DNA of 64,000 nucleotides from Poecilobothrus nobilitatus (GCA_947095535.1 OX352772.1:41125445-41189444); one strand, 5' to 3'. Positions 44,633 through 56,187 are shown, numbered from the stretch's first letter. Numbers and translations: made by a program. Notes: generated from the letters alone by a model not told the origin.

Positions 44633-45909
44633 AGCATCGTTAAAAAATGAGCAAACGAAGTTGCAGTTGCATTAGTCATTTTGTATCTACAAAAGATATG
44701 AGAGAAGTTGAAGAAATTAATTTGATGGAACAAAGAAATTTCTATAACTTTAGGAGAATTATGGAAAAAGTTTCCAGGAACTTGTAGTGGTGAAAAGGTG
44801 TTTTAATCAAATAAGATTATTAAAAATATTGAAGGACATCCGTCATTTCGCTCCGAAGGATCCGTTATAAATAAGAATTTAAAGGAAGATTTCAAAAGTA
44901 TTCTGGTTATAAATTTATAAAAATCTAAATCATTTCAGCTAATTTAATTTTTAGTGTTGCGTTTTTGCGTGTTGTTGAAAAAGCAATCGGACTTTGTTTT
45001 TTAATAATGCTTTTTTAATAAATTTAAGTTTTTTTGTGAAAAACTAGGTTTCGCTGTTTTTCATAGGATTTTAATGAAAAATTACCTTAGTGTTCCATCT
45101 CAACGTCATATCAAAATAAAAAGAAAAAAACACCTTACTGTCCCCCAAAAAAGTTCCCCCTTCATGTCATCCTGCATATTTACTGAGAAATTGTAGTAGT
45201 GGATAGAATTGTAGTGGTTTTACAAATATTTTTATACTTTTTGTTTTTTGTAATGAATGATGGCGGCATGCGTATCTATATATATGTATGTATGGAGAAG
45301 GACACTAAGGGGTTTTTCAAATTTAGATTATATTTTTTTTTAAAGAGAACACTAAGGCGTTTTGTCGAGAAACTTTATTTGGAGAGACACTAAGCCTAAC
45401 AAATTAAAGTGAATATATTGCTTTTCTTTCATATTTCCATAAAATAAAAATACAAACCATTTTTCATATTATATTACATACCTCAATGGAAGCGACGAAT
45501 TCTTATTAGAATAATTACGAATATTTATTCCAATATTAGCAAATTTTTATATATCTACAATACACACATTTTTTAGCTTTTATTTTACATACATATACTC
45601 TTTTACATATGTATACTCTCTAGCTAGAGTCGTATACATATGTATAATTCGTATAATTTATTTATGTTCTATGTACATACATACATAATATGTATATGAT
45701 TTATATTATATGTATGGTATGATTATTGATTAGCTCTACAAGTATATAATTCATATTCAAACTAAACTATATTTATAGCAATAGCATAAGCAATAAGCAT
45801 GTATTGTATAGAAACTTAAACAAAATAAAACTAAAAATACGTAGCTAGGGATACCTAACACTACATAGCTTTATTAATACAATATTATATAGATATTATC
45901 ATTCATATA
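44633..45909. other. AT-rich stretch without a recognised gene
   Basis: Some short open frames exist but no family was recognised. ACATACATACATA-type words occur around 45670-45700. Confidence 0.45.
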
Positions 45910-46472
45910 TTTGAATATGATTCATATTGAAACTATATGTATAGCAATAGCAAATTGTATAGAAACATAAAATTCGGAAAAAAAGGAAAAAGGAGAAAAA
46001 CAAAGATAAAGGCTCATATATTTCGCCAAAAATAATAATAATATCCACTACAATTAGTGGCGTACTAAATATTTCCAACCCACGCCCCATCGACATTTTT
46101 GTTATGAAAATAATGGTCGACTGACATTTTGACGTTTAATACATTTTTATAATCCTTAGTATATACATATATGAAAAGCATTGCCATTGTACAATTCATC
46201 TAAAAGTCAAAATGGAATTTTAAAATAAAAAAGAAAGGGTTGTACAAGAAATATTTAGGTAGTTACAGATAACTCAAATTTCCATAAATAATTTAAAATT
46301 TTAATTTTTTATATAAAATTAAAATTTTGCATTTACATATAAAAATTACTAAAAATGTTAACATTCACATTTAGAATCAATTAAATATTGAAATAAATGA
46401 TAAAATATGTTTATTGAATGCTACTCAAACAGTAACTTTTTTTTAACTTTAATACCTATTTTATATAAAAAA
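45910..46472. repeat. Segmental duplication, copy 1 (partner at 49575-50790)
   Basis: GGCTCATATATTTCGCC, CCAACCCACGCCC, AAAGCATTGCCATTGTACAA and GTTACAGATAACTCAAATTT occur in the same order and spacing at 49668-50010. It ends with one unit of the ATTACTAAAAATGTTAACAT repeat and GAATGCTACTCAAACAGTAA at about 46417. Confidence 0.85.
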
Positions 46473-46642
46473 AATTAAAAACCAATTATAGTAGGAAGAA
46501 AAAATTTTAAGTACAATAATTTTCATAAATTTCACGTACAACCCTTTTGAATTATCATTTTAAAGAAAATTTTGATAACTATTTTAAAAAATTGCACTAT
46601 GGCAGCACCTGTCAAAAATGCCTTAGTATTAGAAAATGATTG
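46473..46642. repeat. Dispersed repeat, copy 2 (partner at 39386-39551)
   Basis: Nearly identical to the first copy apart from a few substitutions (CATGTACAATCC against CACGTACAACCC). Confidence 0.85.
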
Positions 46643-46974
46643 ATAAATTATAAAATATGTTTATTTTATCGTTTAAAAAAATTGTAATTATTGTTTTTAC
46701 ATTTTTAACACAAAAGTGTCAAAATTCAAATTTTTTATATAAAATTGTACATTTACATATAAAAATTACTAAAAATGTTAACATTTACATTTATGGAGTG
46801 TGGGTTCGAATCCCACACACGTCGTAAGAGTTATTCCCTCTTACGATATTTACAGCCACGCCTGAACAGAAAAGGCTGTGTAATTTGCTGTCCACATTAT
46901 GTGGCAGAGAAATGGAATAAAAAAAAAAAAAAATTTACATTTAGAATCAATTAAATATTGAAATAAATAATAAA
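46643..46974. repeat. Extra unit of the 170-base AT-rich repeat, interrupted by a SINE
   Basis: TTATAAAATATGTTTATTTT, AACACAAAAGTGTCAAAATT, ACATTTACATATAAAAATTA and TTTAGAATCAATTAAATATT follow in the order seen in the 50040-50790 array. The SINE at 46794-46932 splits the unit; without it the repeat reads through. Confidence 0.85.
46794..46932 (+). mobile_element. tRNA-derived SINE, 5'-truncated, with poly(A) tail and 11-base TSD
   Basis: It starts TGGAGTGTGGGTTCGAATCC, which contains a Pol III B box (GGTTCGAATCC), and ends in 14 A. ATTTACATTTA stands at 46783-46793 and 46933-46943. The uninterrupted site is seen in related repeats, for example at 50270. It lacks the A box half, so it is truncated. 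The head matches the SINE at 61180; the body (GCTGTCCACATTATGTGGCA) does not. Confidence 0.9.
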
Positions 46975-47177
46975 ATGCGCCCCTGGTTGGGTAACGCCGA
47001 CTGGCCTCCCGTTTCTTCTTGGTAGTGCTGGACGAACATCTCGGCGACTTGAGTACTGTTGTCGACCACCCCATCTAGTATTATCTTATGCGCCCTAGGC
47101 CTCACACTGAGTATTCTCCTTGCTTTCTTCCACGTTTCACCCATATCCACTCCGTCCAAACTCTCCGCGAACTCCAC
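46975..47177 (-). pseudogene. LINE E linker before reverse transcriptase
   Basis: Reads EFAESLDGVDMGETWKKARR, then PRAHKIILDGVVDNSTQVAE and FVQHYQEETGGQSALPNQGR, after which the element ends. Known: W-K-...-L, 'D-G-x-x-x-x-x-x-x-A-E-x-F-x-x-x-Y' is the stretch just before the RT fingers in I-type LINEs. Confidence 0.7.
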
Positions 47178-47375
47178 CCAGCATGCTGTGCGGGCCGCTT
47201 TGATGCACTTTCGGAGGAGCTATCTCCCCCGGATCTTTTGTAGGCTGCCGCTCTGAGGGCTTTTGCTAGGTTGGGTTCGTGTTTGACGACTCCATCCTTT
47301 TACCGAGCTGCTGCTCTACTTCTTTTTGAAATCTGATGCCTTAAGACGATATCGGGCTCTAGTTGTGGGACATGC

Positions 47376-48062
47376 CTACGGTGTGGTCGGATGCCCCCTT
47401 GTTTTGATTAGTATTGGGTTGTGTTCCCCCCTTTGGGGCTGATCCTCGCTCTCCATTCCAGGCGTGGTGCTATCTGCCTGTCGGCGACCGAAAGCTATGC
47501 AGGACAATGTGCCGAATGGGGCGAGCATAGTTGAGCTGCCATCGTTCAGCAACTGTATCTGGGGGTTGTTCACTAGCCACTCTTCGACCTCTATTCCCGC
47601 CGTGTTGCAAACCGTATCTCCCCATTTGAGGTTCCTAGCGTTGAAGTCGCCCAATATGATGTATGGTCCTTGCATTTGCGCGATTAGCCCCTGCAGCGCC
47701 TCCCTGGTACTTCGCGCCCCTACTTTGCGGTATATGCTGCATATTGTTATTTTCCCTTTTAGGCGTGGCAGCTCCGTTACCAGGCAATGGCCTTGAGAGA
47801 TGTTCTTAGGTTAAGGTGTGTGAAACTCAAGCTGCGGTGTATGAGGAAGTCCACTCACCCCCATTTGTCCCTATCCTGGGGCAAGAGGCAGGCGTAGTTC
47901 TTCCACTACTCGTCCGTCCTCTCCTGGGTACGATGCTTTTCTTGGAGGGCCTCCACTAAGGGTTTGTGCTCCCTTGGCAGAAGCTCCAGGAAAACTTTGT
48001 TTGTATCGAAGCCCGCTATATTCCACTGCAGAATGTCGAACATCTCGTCACTTCCTGTCATG
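47376..48062 (-). pseudogene. LINE E AP endonuclease remnant
   Basis: From ATG at 48062 the minus strand reads MTGSDEMFDILQWNIAGF, then LVEALQEKHRTQERTDE and a stop. After several frameshifts, YIILGDFNARNLKWGDTVCN, VEEWLVNNPQIQLLNDGSS and APFGTLSCIAFGRRQADS follow (47376-47675). Known: L-Q-W-N-I, L-Q-E and GDFNA-H/R-N-x-x-W-G are the endonuclease blocks of I/LOA-type LINEs. Stops make it inactive. Confidence 0.8.
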
Positions 48063-48165
48063 ATGTTATTGACAGAAAGATGTTTTGTTGTTTGGATGTT
48101 AGATGGTGTTAGTTTCCATATTAGCTAATGCCGGATCTTCTAGCAGTGCTAGTGGTTTATCTCCC

Positions 48166-48513
48166 CTAGGTGTGATAGCTGGTGTTTGTTTGTTTTTCGT
48201 TTCGTTTTTGTTGTACAAGCTTGGGTTGAAGATTTTGGACGCACACGGTTGGTTTGCCATCCCTCCCTAGAGTTCTGGCCGGGAACATATAAAGCTCAGT
48301 TATCTCTGTGTTCTTGTTATTCTCGTTCAGATTTTTTATGAAGTCATCCGCTGTGTAGAATTCACCAGTTAGGTTGTAAGAAGAGAGGATGCCCTTCGAT
48401 TGATTGAGTGCCCTAAAGTACTCGACCGAAAGGTTTTCCTTGGTCTTAAGGCCGTTGCTAATTAGTTTAGTTCCCAAAATTTTGCTCGCTTGGGCCTTGT
48501 TGGGTGTCTCCAT
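48166..48513 (-). pseudogene. LINE E ORF1 fragment
   Basis: 115 residues start METPNKAQASKILGTKLISN and include SVEYFRALNQSKGILSSYNL and a TADDFIKNLNENNKNTEI segment. Placement upstream of the endonuclease on the same strand suggests ORF1, yet I see no zinc knuckles; they may be lost between 48062 and 48166. Confidence 0.5.
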
Positions 48514-48659
48514 GATTATATTCCAAGCAGCGCGAACACGTTAGCGCCTCCAGCGGGAGCCATCACTATCCGTACTGACGCTCGCTCTGATTTTACTTAC
48601 TCGCTTGCCGCAAATTCTAGTTGAGCCGGTATTGGAATTCTCTTACTTATCCCTAAATC

Positions 48660-49574
48660 AGAAAAGAATAGAATTTATTTATTTGTATATATTATAGGAA
48701 AGAAAAAGTTTGTATTTATTGTGTTGTTTATTTATTTATTTTTTTTATATATATATTTTTTTTTTTTTTAATTAATTTTTTTTTATGTTTTTTATTATTA
48801 TTTATTTTTTATTATTTTATTTTTTTTTAATTGTATATAATTTATATTTGATAGGTGTGAGCCACCTATACAAAAACGACTAAAAAGCCCCCTTTATCTT
48901 ATTTCCTCATGGCCTGGTTTTACCAGGATATCGGAAACCTACTTGGTCACTTTAATTATTTGACCAGAGCAATTCAATTGAGCCACTTTATAATCTGAGC
49001 ATACTTTATGTTTTGAGTAAGTTTGAATGTTTTAGTTAGTTTTTAGAATAAATTGGGCACTGAAACACTTTTTTTATTAATTTTTAAAATGTTTTTGAAT
49101 TTTTGAGATTATATTTGGTCCTTTTATGGCACTAATTTAATAGATTTTAGCACTTTGTCTTTTTTTGTGCAGTGAGGCCAAAAAATTTTCGTACACAAAT
49201 AATTAGCACAGCACTTTGTTTTTTTTTTTTAATATACTATTCTAGTTTCTGAATGAGTTTGATTTTAAGAAATAATAAATGTTTTTCCACTATTTGTAAT
49301 CACTTTCAGAATATATAGAATGTACCACTAGGATTGGTAAAAGCTAATCGCAAGTTGTGTTCAAATAAGTATTTCCAATAAACGTATATTTAAATTTATC
49401 AAAAAAACAGACCGCCATACTTACCTAATACTTACATATACCTAATACTTACATATTATATTCACATTCATTCTTTACGCAAAACAGAAAAAAACAAAAA
49501 AGAAACATAAAAAAACAAAAAATATGTAGATAAAAACTTAACATTATATAGCTAAATATAAATAAATATCTATA
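48660..49574. other. Low-complexity T-rich tract and AT-rich spacer
   Basis: 48716-48850 is almost only T and A with long T runs. 48850-48980 has more mixed sequence (GTGTGAGCCACC, GGCCTGGTTTTACCAGGATA) with a GGTTTTACC-like palindrome. I cannot assign it. Confidence 0.45.
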
Positions 49575-50039
49575 CTATTCATATCAAACTACATGTATAA
49601 CAATAAGCATATATTGTATAGAAACATAAAAATCCGAAAAAAAAAGAAAAAAGGAGGAAAACAAAGGCTCATATATTTCGCCAAAAATAATAATACTATC
49701 CATTACAATTAGTGCCGTACATTTACTACAATTCCACTACAATTAGTGCCGTACTAAATATTTCCAACCCACGCCCTTACCTCTCCCACCCTCATGATAT
49801 GTATTCATACAAAAATCGACATTTTTGTTATGAAAATAATGGTCTACTGACATTTTGACATTTAATACATTCTTATAATTTTTAGTATATACATATATGG
49901 AAAGCATTGCCATTGTACAATTCATCTAAAAGTCAAAATGGAATTTTAAAATAATAAAAAAGAAAGCGTTGTACAAGAAATATTTAGGTAGTTACAGATA
50001 ACTCAAATTTACATAAAATAATTTAAAATTTAAATTTTT
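49575..50039. repeat. Segmental duplication, copy 2
   Basis: Partner of 45910-46300. It has about 60 extra bases around 49710-49800, including a duplicated ACAATTAGTGCCGTAC and the words TACCTCTCCCACCCTCATG. Confidence 0.85.
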
Positions 50040-50790
50040 TATATAAAATTTAAATTTTGCATTTACATATAAAAATTACTAAAAATGTTAAAATTTACAT
50101 TTAGAATCAATTAAATATTGAAATAAATTATAAAATATGTTTATTTTATCGTTTAAAAAGCTTTTAATTATAGTTTTTATTTTTAACACAAAAGTGCCAA
50201 AATTTTATTTTTTTATATAAAATTTTACATTTACATATAAAAATTACTAAAAATGTTAACATTTACATTTACAATCAATTAAATATTGAAATAAATTATA
50301 AAATATGTTTATTTTATCGTTTAAAAAATTCTCTTTTTCAATTCGGCAAGTAAATCCATACGTAAATACATTTATACATTTTTTTGCTTGCATGAAATCA
50401 AAAAAAAAATTACTCTTTTATATTAAAATTAATTTTTTAAAGTTTTAATTATTGTTTTTATTTTTAACATAAAAGTGTCAAAATTTTAATTTTTGATATA
50501 AAATTAAAATTTTAGATTTACATATAAAAATTACTAAAAATGTGAACATTTACATTTAGAATCAATTAAATATTGAAAGAAATGATAAAATATGTTTATT
50601 TTATCGTTTGAAAAAGTTTTAATTATAGTTTTTATTTTTAACACAAAAGTGCCAAAATTTAATTTTTTTATATAAAATTTTACATTTACATATAAAAATT
50701 ACTAAAAATCTTAACATTTACATTTAGAATCAATTAAATATTGAAATAAATTATAAAATATGTTTATTGAATGCTACTCAAACAGTAACT
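50040..50790. repeat. Tandem array, period about 170 bases
   Basis: The words ACATTTACATATAAAAATTA, AATCAATTAAATATTGAAAT and AAAATATGTTTATTTTATCG recur four times (from about 50060, 50223, 50517 and 50683) with TTTTTAACA-AAAAGTG-CAAAATTT between. One unit carries about 110 extra bases (50330-50440). The last unit ends GAATGCTACTCAAACAGTAA as at 46417. Confidence 0.85.
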
Positions 50791-50811
50791 TTTTTTTAAT
50801 TAAATTATTAA

Positions 50812-52045
50812 TACCTTACACCTGAATAATTCGAATTAAATTAAAAATCCATAAGTTTTTTTGGCAGCTGCTTAAACTTTTTCCCTTTTCTTTATTATTC
50901 AACTCGAATTTCAGGAACGTAAAAGAAGCATCCTCTTGGGATATGCTTGACACCTTTGTAAAAAATTTAAAGTTTCTATCTTTATTAATTTCGAAGACTG
51001 TTAGTCCTTGGGAGGTGTGTGTCAGGTACCCGAATTACCACTCCAATTCATCGAATCCATCTCAGGAACATAAAGAAAACATGCCAGAACACCATTGTAT
51101 TAAATTTTAAGATTCTACTTTTGTTGGTTTTGGAGATATGCTCGTTGCTCTTGTGCTCGTCCAGAAGTTTCCAAAATGCGAACCCATGGTTCAAATTCTT
51201 TCAAATGTCAGAAACATAAATCAAACGGGAAGGAACATCATTGTAAAAAATTTCAAGGTTCTATCTTTGTTGGTTTTGGAAATAATCTCGTCTGCTCTGC
51301 GGCTCGTTCGGAAGCTTCCAATATACGAATCCATGGTTCAAATTCTTTCAAATGTCAGTTTCCAATTTTATAGAAAAGGAAACTTAACAACACACTCTTG
51401 TACTAAAAATAAAGGTTCTATTTTTGTTAGTTGTGGAGATATACTCTTTTGCTCTGGGGCTCGTTCGGAAGCTTCCAAGATCCGAACCCATGAACTAAAT
51501 CCTCTCAAATTTCAAAGACTTAAATAAAACATGAAAGAACACCACTCTGCCAAATGTAAAGGGTATATCTTAGTTGGTTTTGGAGATAATCTCATTTGCT
51601 CTGGTGCTCTTTCGGAAGCTTCCAAAATCCAAACCCATGGACCAAATCCTCTTAAATTTCAGAGACATAAATCGAACGGGAAGGAATATCATTGTACAAA
51701 ATTTAAAGGTTCTATCTTTGTTGGTTTTGAAGATAATCTTGTTTGCTCCGGAATCTTTCGGAAGCTTCCAGAATCTGAACCCATGGACCGATTTTGTCCA
51801 GATTCGAACTTAGCCTTCCTTTCGTAATTAGTAACCTACTATATAAATTTCATCAAGATAGCTTTGTTAGTTTTTGAGTTATCGTGCGAACGGACGGACG
51901 GACATCGTTAAATCGACTCAGGAGGTGATCCTGATTCAGAATATATATACATGTCCATGTCCATATCTAACTCGCTTCCTTTTGATGATTACAAACACCA
52001 TACCAAAGTTAATATACCCTATACTTTAGGTGTAGGGTATAAAAA
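50812..52045 (-). mobile_element. DINE-1/INE-1-like (Helentron) element with a different minisatellite core
   Basis: Read on the minus strand it starts ATACCCTACACCTAAAGTAT (52045) with a GGGTAT partner. It continues with AAGGAAGCGAGTTAGATATG, ATATATATTCTGAATCAGGA, CTGAGTCGATTTAACGATGT and CCGTCCGTCCGTTCGCACG. Known DINE-1 has AAGGAAGCG..., TATATATTCTTGATCAGGAT, GAGTCGATCTGGCCATGTCC and CCGTCCG in this order. The other end, ATACCTTACACCTGAA at about 50814, is an inverted partner of the first. The core is the array 51063-51830. Confidence 0.8.
51063..51830. repeat. Minisatellite, period about 146-157 bases
   Basis: Five units start near 51063, 51209, 51356, 51513 and 51660 with CAG-A-ACATAAA-CAAAC-GG-A-GAACA. 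Each contains GGTTCTATCTTTGTTGGTTT and GCTCGTTCGGAAGCTTCC. The open frames across it are artefacts of the repeat, as they overlap in three frames. Confidence 0.9.
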
Positions 52046-52659
52046 TAATATCTCCCATTAGGAGCAGAATAAAAATTTTGCACACACTTAATATAGAAAT
52101 TTCATTTAAATAAAAAATAACAAAACATTTCTTCATATTAATTTTGTGCAAGATTAAAAATCTGCGCACTTCATTCAATATTTTTTTATGTATACTAAAA
52201 TATTTTTTATATCAAGAGTAGTGATACATTAATTTTAAATGGAATGGAATGCTATCAAAGAGAAAAAGAGAATAACTTTAGTTATACATATTTCTCTCAT
52301 AGATTTTACTATTTTACAAATAGCGAGATTGATTACGGGTAAGAGAGGTGTGACTCGTGAGTGATAAGTGTTTTTACTATTTATTTACGTAGAAGGCAAT
52401 AAGTTTATTCTCTTTATTTTATATTTTCTATTGCCTTTTGCATTGTTGGAATTGTAACCAAAGTATTGTAATAGATATACTTTGTTTTTGATTGTAACCT
52501 GTTGTATTGTATAATCAATTAATGTTAATGTATAATTAATAATGTTGATGTAAAACAAAGGTATCTATTTATATTCTGTATTCACCTTATACAGAAAAAG
52601 AGAATTAGAACAAAATAAATTAGAATTTACAAGAAAAATTATATAATATGATGTATCAT
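52046..52659. other. AT-rich stretch without a recognised gene
   Basis: No coding signal. The part at 52320-52620 (GGTAAGAGAGGTGTGACTCG onward) could be a solo LTR, but I found no ends. Confidence 0.4.
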
Positions 52660-52950
52660 TGAATATATAAATAGAAAAATAAGAGTATTCAAAATTTAAT
52701 TCACAAATATATAATATTGAATAATACATAAAAAATGTATAAAAATATAAAAATAAGAGTATTCAAAATTTCAGTTAAAAGTTATTATTTCAGAAATATA
52801 TATTATTGAATATATAAATATAAAAATAAGAGCATTCAAAATTTAATTCACAAATATATAATATTGAATAATATATACAAAATGTATATAAATATAAAAA
52901 TAAGAGTATTCAAAATTTCAGTTAAAAGTTATTTCAAAAATTGACAATTG
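52660..52950. repeat. Tandem duplication, unit about 135-140 bases
   Basis: TTAATTCACAAATATATAAT, AAAAATAAGAGTATTCAAAA and TTTCAGTTAAAAGTTATT follow each other twice, starting near 52675 and 52815. Confidence 0.85.
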
Positions 52951-53231
52951 TGTTTAGTGTTACATTAAAAGTATTTAAGATAAAACACTTCAAAGTGTAG
53001 CAAAGCAAAAAATCTAGTAAGTCTAGTAGTAGTCTAGTAAATTGTTCAGTTGAAAATTATTTTTTTACATTAGCTTGTATTATTTAATATATATATATAT
53101 TTAATTTTAAATTTGTATTTAATTTATTAATTTAAATTTTGTGCATTGTGATTAAAATTTGTGTTCAGTTTTTTTTTTGACGAAACCAAAAAACCAATAA
53201 ATTATATTTTTTATATAATAAATTAAAAAAA
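52951..53231. other. AT-rich leader of hAT-D
   Basis: No gene; a TA tract at 53085-53100. A left TIR like the right one (CAGGGCCGGCG) was looked for and not found. Confidence 0.4.
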
Positions 53232-55650
53232 ATGTCTGCAAAGCGAAAATTGTCCGGTTATGCCAACAGACAAAAACGAAAACAACGCGATATTTTAGAA
53301 ACGAAGCAAAGAAATGCTATGTTTGCTTATCTAAATAACGTTGAAGTAGAACAAAGTGATTCAAATTTAGTATTAGACGTACAACCAAGTACTTCAAGTT
53401 TTCAAGAAATTCCTATAGTACCTTCTTCTAACATTTTAGATAATTTAAATGATCCATAGCTTTGGCCCGATTTTAACGATAAAATTATTACTCTCTTAGT
53501 AAAAAAAAGGTCCCAAACAATTAAATGAAATATGTTTTCCCATAACTTCAGGTAGAAGATTTGCTCTAAACTTTACGTTAGGAATTTAGCCAATGGGGAA
53601 ACTGTACCGAGATGCTGGTTAGTTTATTCTTTATCAAAAGACTCTATTTTCTGCTTTTGTTGCAAAATATTTTCCGAAAACAGTACAGCACCAATTGCGA
53701 GTAAGGGATGTAAAGATTGGAGCCACGTAGCAAGGTTTCTCAAAGAATATGAAAAAAGTTCACTTCACATTAGGTTTTTTCAAAAGTGGAAAGAAATGGA
53801 ATCTAGGCTTTTAAATAATTCAACGATTGATTCAATTTTAAACAAAAATATGTCTAAAGAAGTTCAGCACTGGAGGGAAGTGTTGAAACGCTTAATAGTT
53901 TTTGTAGAATTTTTATCTGTGCAATCCTTGGCTTTTCGCGGTAACTCTGATAATTTGTACGAGTAAAATAATGGAAATTTTTTAAAATTAGTTAAATCAA
54001 TCGCCAAATTTGACCCTATATTATCAGAACATTTACGTCGTATTGAGTGTGGTGAAACTCGTAATAAATATTTATGTAAGGATATTCAAAACGAATATAA
54101 ATATTCATTCAGTTGATTTCAAATATAATTTCCACTAAAATAAAAAATATAATTTTAGAAGCAAAATATTTTTCAATTATGGTATGTACGCCTGATCAAA
54201 GTCGAAAAGAGCTACTGTGTTTAATTATTAGAGTAGTTTATAAAACAGAAAATAATTTTCAAATAAAAGAGTTTTTCTTAGATATTCTTGAAGCTCCCAC
54301 AGGTAAAGGTTTAACTGAACTAGTTTTAGAAAAACTGATTTCATTAGAAATTTCAATAAATAACTGTCGTGGTAAGGTTATGATAACGGATCTAATATGA
54401 AAGGGAAAAATGTAGGAATGCCAAGCCAGAATAAAAGAAATTGAATCTCGTGCATATTTTGTGCCTTGTGTATCTCATTCTGACAATTTAGTACTTTCAG
54501 ACTCAGTTCAATGTTCTAGTTATGCTGTAAAATTTTTCGATACTGTTCAAAACTTATATGTCCTTTTTTCAAATTCAGTTTCTCGGTGGGCAATATTTAA
54601 AAAACATGTAAAATCATTCACTCTTAAGCCCCTTTGTACCACCAGATGGGAAAGTCGAATTGATTCATTACGGCCTTTAATTTACAATTTAGAAGATATT
54701 TATGAAGCTCTTGTAGAATTATCAGAGAATAGTGATCCTATTTCTCGACATACTGCTGAAAATTTAGGAAATAGTATATTAAAGTTTGATTTCATTTGCT
54801 CATTGCAAATCTGGTATTCCATCTTATTAAAAATTAATACATTTAGTAAATATGTTCAAAGTTCAAATATATGTCTAACAACAGCAGTAAGCATTTTGCA
54901 ATCAATAAAACCATATTTGAGTGATTTGAGAAATGATCAAAGCTTTCAAAACTTTATTTCAGAAAGTGAACTAATTGCTCAAAAATTAAAAATCGAACCT
55001 TGTTTTCCTCTTGCATCAACCAACTTTTGAAAGCCGCAACTTTTTTCCTATGAAGGTAGGGATGAAATTATTTCCGATCCAAAAAAAAGATTTCAGGTAG
55101 AATTTTACTATAAAGTGATAGATCAGGCCCTACAATCTGTTAGTAAAAGATTTGATCAGATCTCAGAACATATTCATATTCGAGTTTTTACATCAAATTT
55201 CAATTATTCATAACCAATCCTTAACGGATTTAAAAAAAAATGTTGTTTAAATTTAGAAAAATATCTTACAAATGAAACACATTCTGATATAAATGGGGAA
55301 GAGCTGTTTGAGGAGCTTCAAATTTTTTCCCAATCATTTTCAAAAGAAGAAGCAATTTCTACCATTGAAACTTTAAATATAATTTATAAAAAAAAATTAG
55401 ATGTACTTTTTCCTATCTATTTATTGCTTTAAAAATACTATTAACAATTCCCATAACTGTGGCTTCTTTTGAGCGAAGCTTTTCAAAATTGAAAATTATA
55501 AAAAATTATTTACGTAGTACGATGTCCCAGGAAAGGTTGGTAGGTTTAGCCATTATATCAATAGAAAAAGAATTTCTTGAAAATTTGGATTACACCGATT
55601 TAATAGACGATTTTGCTAAAATTAAAGCTAGGCGAATTAATTTCAATTAA
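53232..55650 (+). pseudogene. ZMYM1-like hAT transposase (TTF finger, DUF4371, hATC), broken (hAT-D)
   Basis: ATG 53232 opens MSAKRKLSGYANRQKRKQRD, a basic start typical of this group. After a stop at 53457 come LWPDFNDKI, RRFALNFTL, and FCFCCKIFSENST, GCKDWSHVARFLKEYEKSS (53645-53765). HWREVLKRLIVFVEFLSVQS and LAFRGNSDNLYE (53870-53965) follow. Then 54113-54400 (SIMVCTPDQSRKELLCLIIR) and 54461-55030 (VSHSDNLVLSDSV, LKPLCTTRWESRID). It ends IPITVASFERSFSKLKIIKN (55450-55500). Known: TTF-type finger, then H-W-R-x-V-L-x-R, L-A-F-R-G, C-x-T-R-W and A-x-x-E-R-x-F-S-x-L-K are the ordered motifs of ZMYM1-like hAT proteins. At least five stops or frameshifts. Confidence 0.85.
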
Positions 55651-56150
55651 TTATCCAAAAAAGTCTATACTTAACATGCAATAACTTTTTTTTTATAGAT
55701 AAATGTTGGATTTTTGGTTTTTATTAGTATTTGAACTTTTGTAATATGAATTTTGAGAATTTTATTCGAATTATTTAAGCTATTGTGCAATTTAATTTAA
55801 TTTGTTTAATTTTTGTTTCAAATTATTAATTGTTTTTTATTTTTGTTGAATTTTTTTATGTTGCTATATTGGCTTTTCATTTTAATTTATATTTTATTAT
55901 GTGTTTTATATTTTTTTATTTAATTTATTTTACAATTATTGACCCTTTGAATGTGATTTTGCATATGTGGCATTTTACTAAGAAATGTTTCATAAATTTA
56001 TTTATTTATTAATTTTGTAATATATTTATTAAAAATATCATTTAGATTTTAGATATTAAAAATTCGAGATTTAAAAAATAAAAAAAATATTTAAAGGGTT
56101 AATTGAGGAATATACCTCTGTGGGACACCTCATTAAAAAAAATGCTTTGG
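55651..56150. other. AT-rich 3' region of hAT-D
   Basis: Very T-rich, with hydrophobic open frames (for example 55830-56012) that are artefacts of T-rich sequence. Confidence 0.45.
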
Positions 56151-56187
56151 AAATCCTACCTCAAGGGTGATGTGGAAACGAATTTTT

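Larger units (their letters stand above)
46975..48513 (-). mobile_element. LINE E, G+C-rich, truncated before reverse transcriptase, minus strand
   Basis: On the minus strand: an ORF1-type frame (48166-48513), endonuclease (47376-48062), and the linker before the reverse transcriptase (46980-47177). Sequence then switches abruptly at about 46975 to the AT-rich repeat. The G+C content is visibly much higher than around it. The missing 3' side is odd, because target-primed insertion normally truncates the 5' end. A likely 5' leader extends to about 48650. Confidence 0.75.

Noticed and set aside
51019..51827. Overlapping open frames of 65-129 codons
   Set aside because: They fall in the 146-157-base tandem array in all three plus frames and repeat the same residues; they come from the repeat, not from selection for coding.
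52320..52640. Solo LTR
   Set aside because: The look is LTR-like, but I found neither TG...CA ends nor a target duplication or second copy.
55830..56012. Hydrophobic membrane-protein-like frame
   Set aside because: T-rich DNA gives Phe/Leu/Ile by composition; no start context, no family.
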